Positions 5,718-5,775 of a stretch of DNA of 5,775 nt are shown here, one piece after another. Positions within the stretch are counted from its first letter, which is position 1; the number at the start of each line of letters is the position of its first letter. The stretch comes from an uncultured bacterium (lineage in GTDB: Bacteria; Bacillota; Clostridia; Lachnospirales; Lachnospiraceae). The notes below the pieces were generated by a model. The model was not told where the DNA came from. It saw only the letters and a program-made list of their open reading frames with translations, and searched no databases. The stretch is from the NCBI GenBank assembly GCA_947086625.1, contig CAMTZV010000117.1, positions 1-5,775 on the forward strand. The letters are read 5' to 3'. A program made the translations under genes and the position numbers.

Positions 5718-5775
5718 GGGTGAGTAAAAGAGATATTTATATGATTTTGCGGATATGGCGGAATTCCGGATAAAT

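Noticed and set aside
5759..5768. Perfect 10-bp palindrome CGGAATTCCG near the right edge
   Set aside because: A single short palindrome containing a common restriction-type hexamer, with no partner or context visible before the window ends.

Overview
The window looks like part of a spore-forming Firmicute chromosome, most likely a clostridial or Lachnospiraceae-type organism of moderate GC. The evidence is an alpha/beta-type small acid-soluble spore protein, strong AGGAGG-type ribosome binding sites, consensus sigma-A promoters, a TTG start behind a strong ribosome binding site, and a YtrA-type GntR regulator. All six recognisable genes lie on the minus strand, so the text is best read from the right edge to the left. 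Plus-strand open frames across this region are shadows of the minus-strand genes.

Right part (about 5717 down to 2927): a compact transporter operon. A near-consensus promoter (TTGACA, 17 bp, TATGGT) drives a short GntR/YtrA-type repressor with a TTG start, then an ABC ATPase, then two small polytopic membrane proteins. The last three genes are separated by only 2 nt and 1 nt. The two membrane proteins share landmarks (YA-S-G-TR near residue 76 and RFGKVA near residue 150-160) and appear to be diverged paralogues forming the membrane half of one transporter. An imperfect 22-bp palindrome sits over the predicted transcription start and is a good candidate for the autoregulatory operator. A second dyad lies between the -35 and -10 boxes. 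A plausible plus-strand promoter lies back to back with this one and points out of the window.

Middle part (2834 to 1950): a CPBP (CAAX protease / bacteriocin-processing) intramembrane protease with all its catalytic motifs. It lies 92 nt downstream of the last permease with no visible promoter or terminator between, so it may be the last gene of the transporter operon. This is an inference.

Left part: a monocistronic spore protein gene (1795 to 1583) ends at a strong intrinsic terminator (1541 to 1498). After about 170 bp of AT-rich non-coding DNA, a consensus promoter (TTGACG, 17 bp, TATAAT) drives an exported metallophosphatase/5'-nucleotidase that runs off the left edge without its complete C-terminal domain.

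No RNA genes, CRISPR arrays, insertion sequences or long repeats were seen. I found no clearly novel system. The most worthwhile lead is the regulated YtrA-type ABC operon and its possible link to a CPBP protease and an unseen divergent gene.
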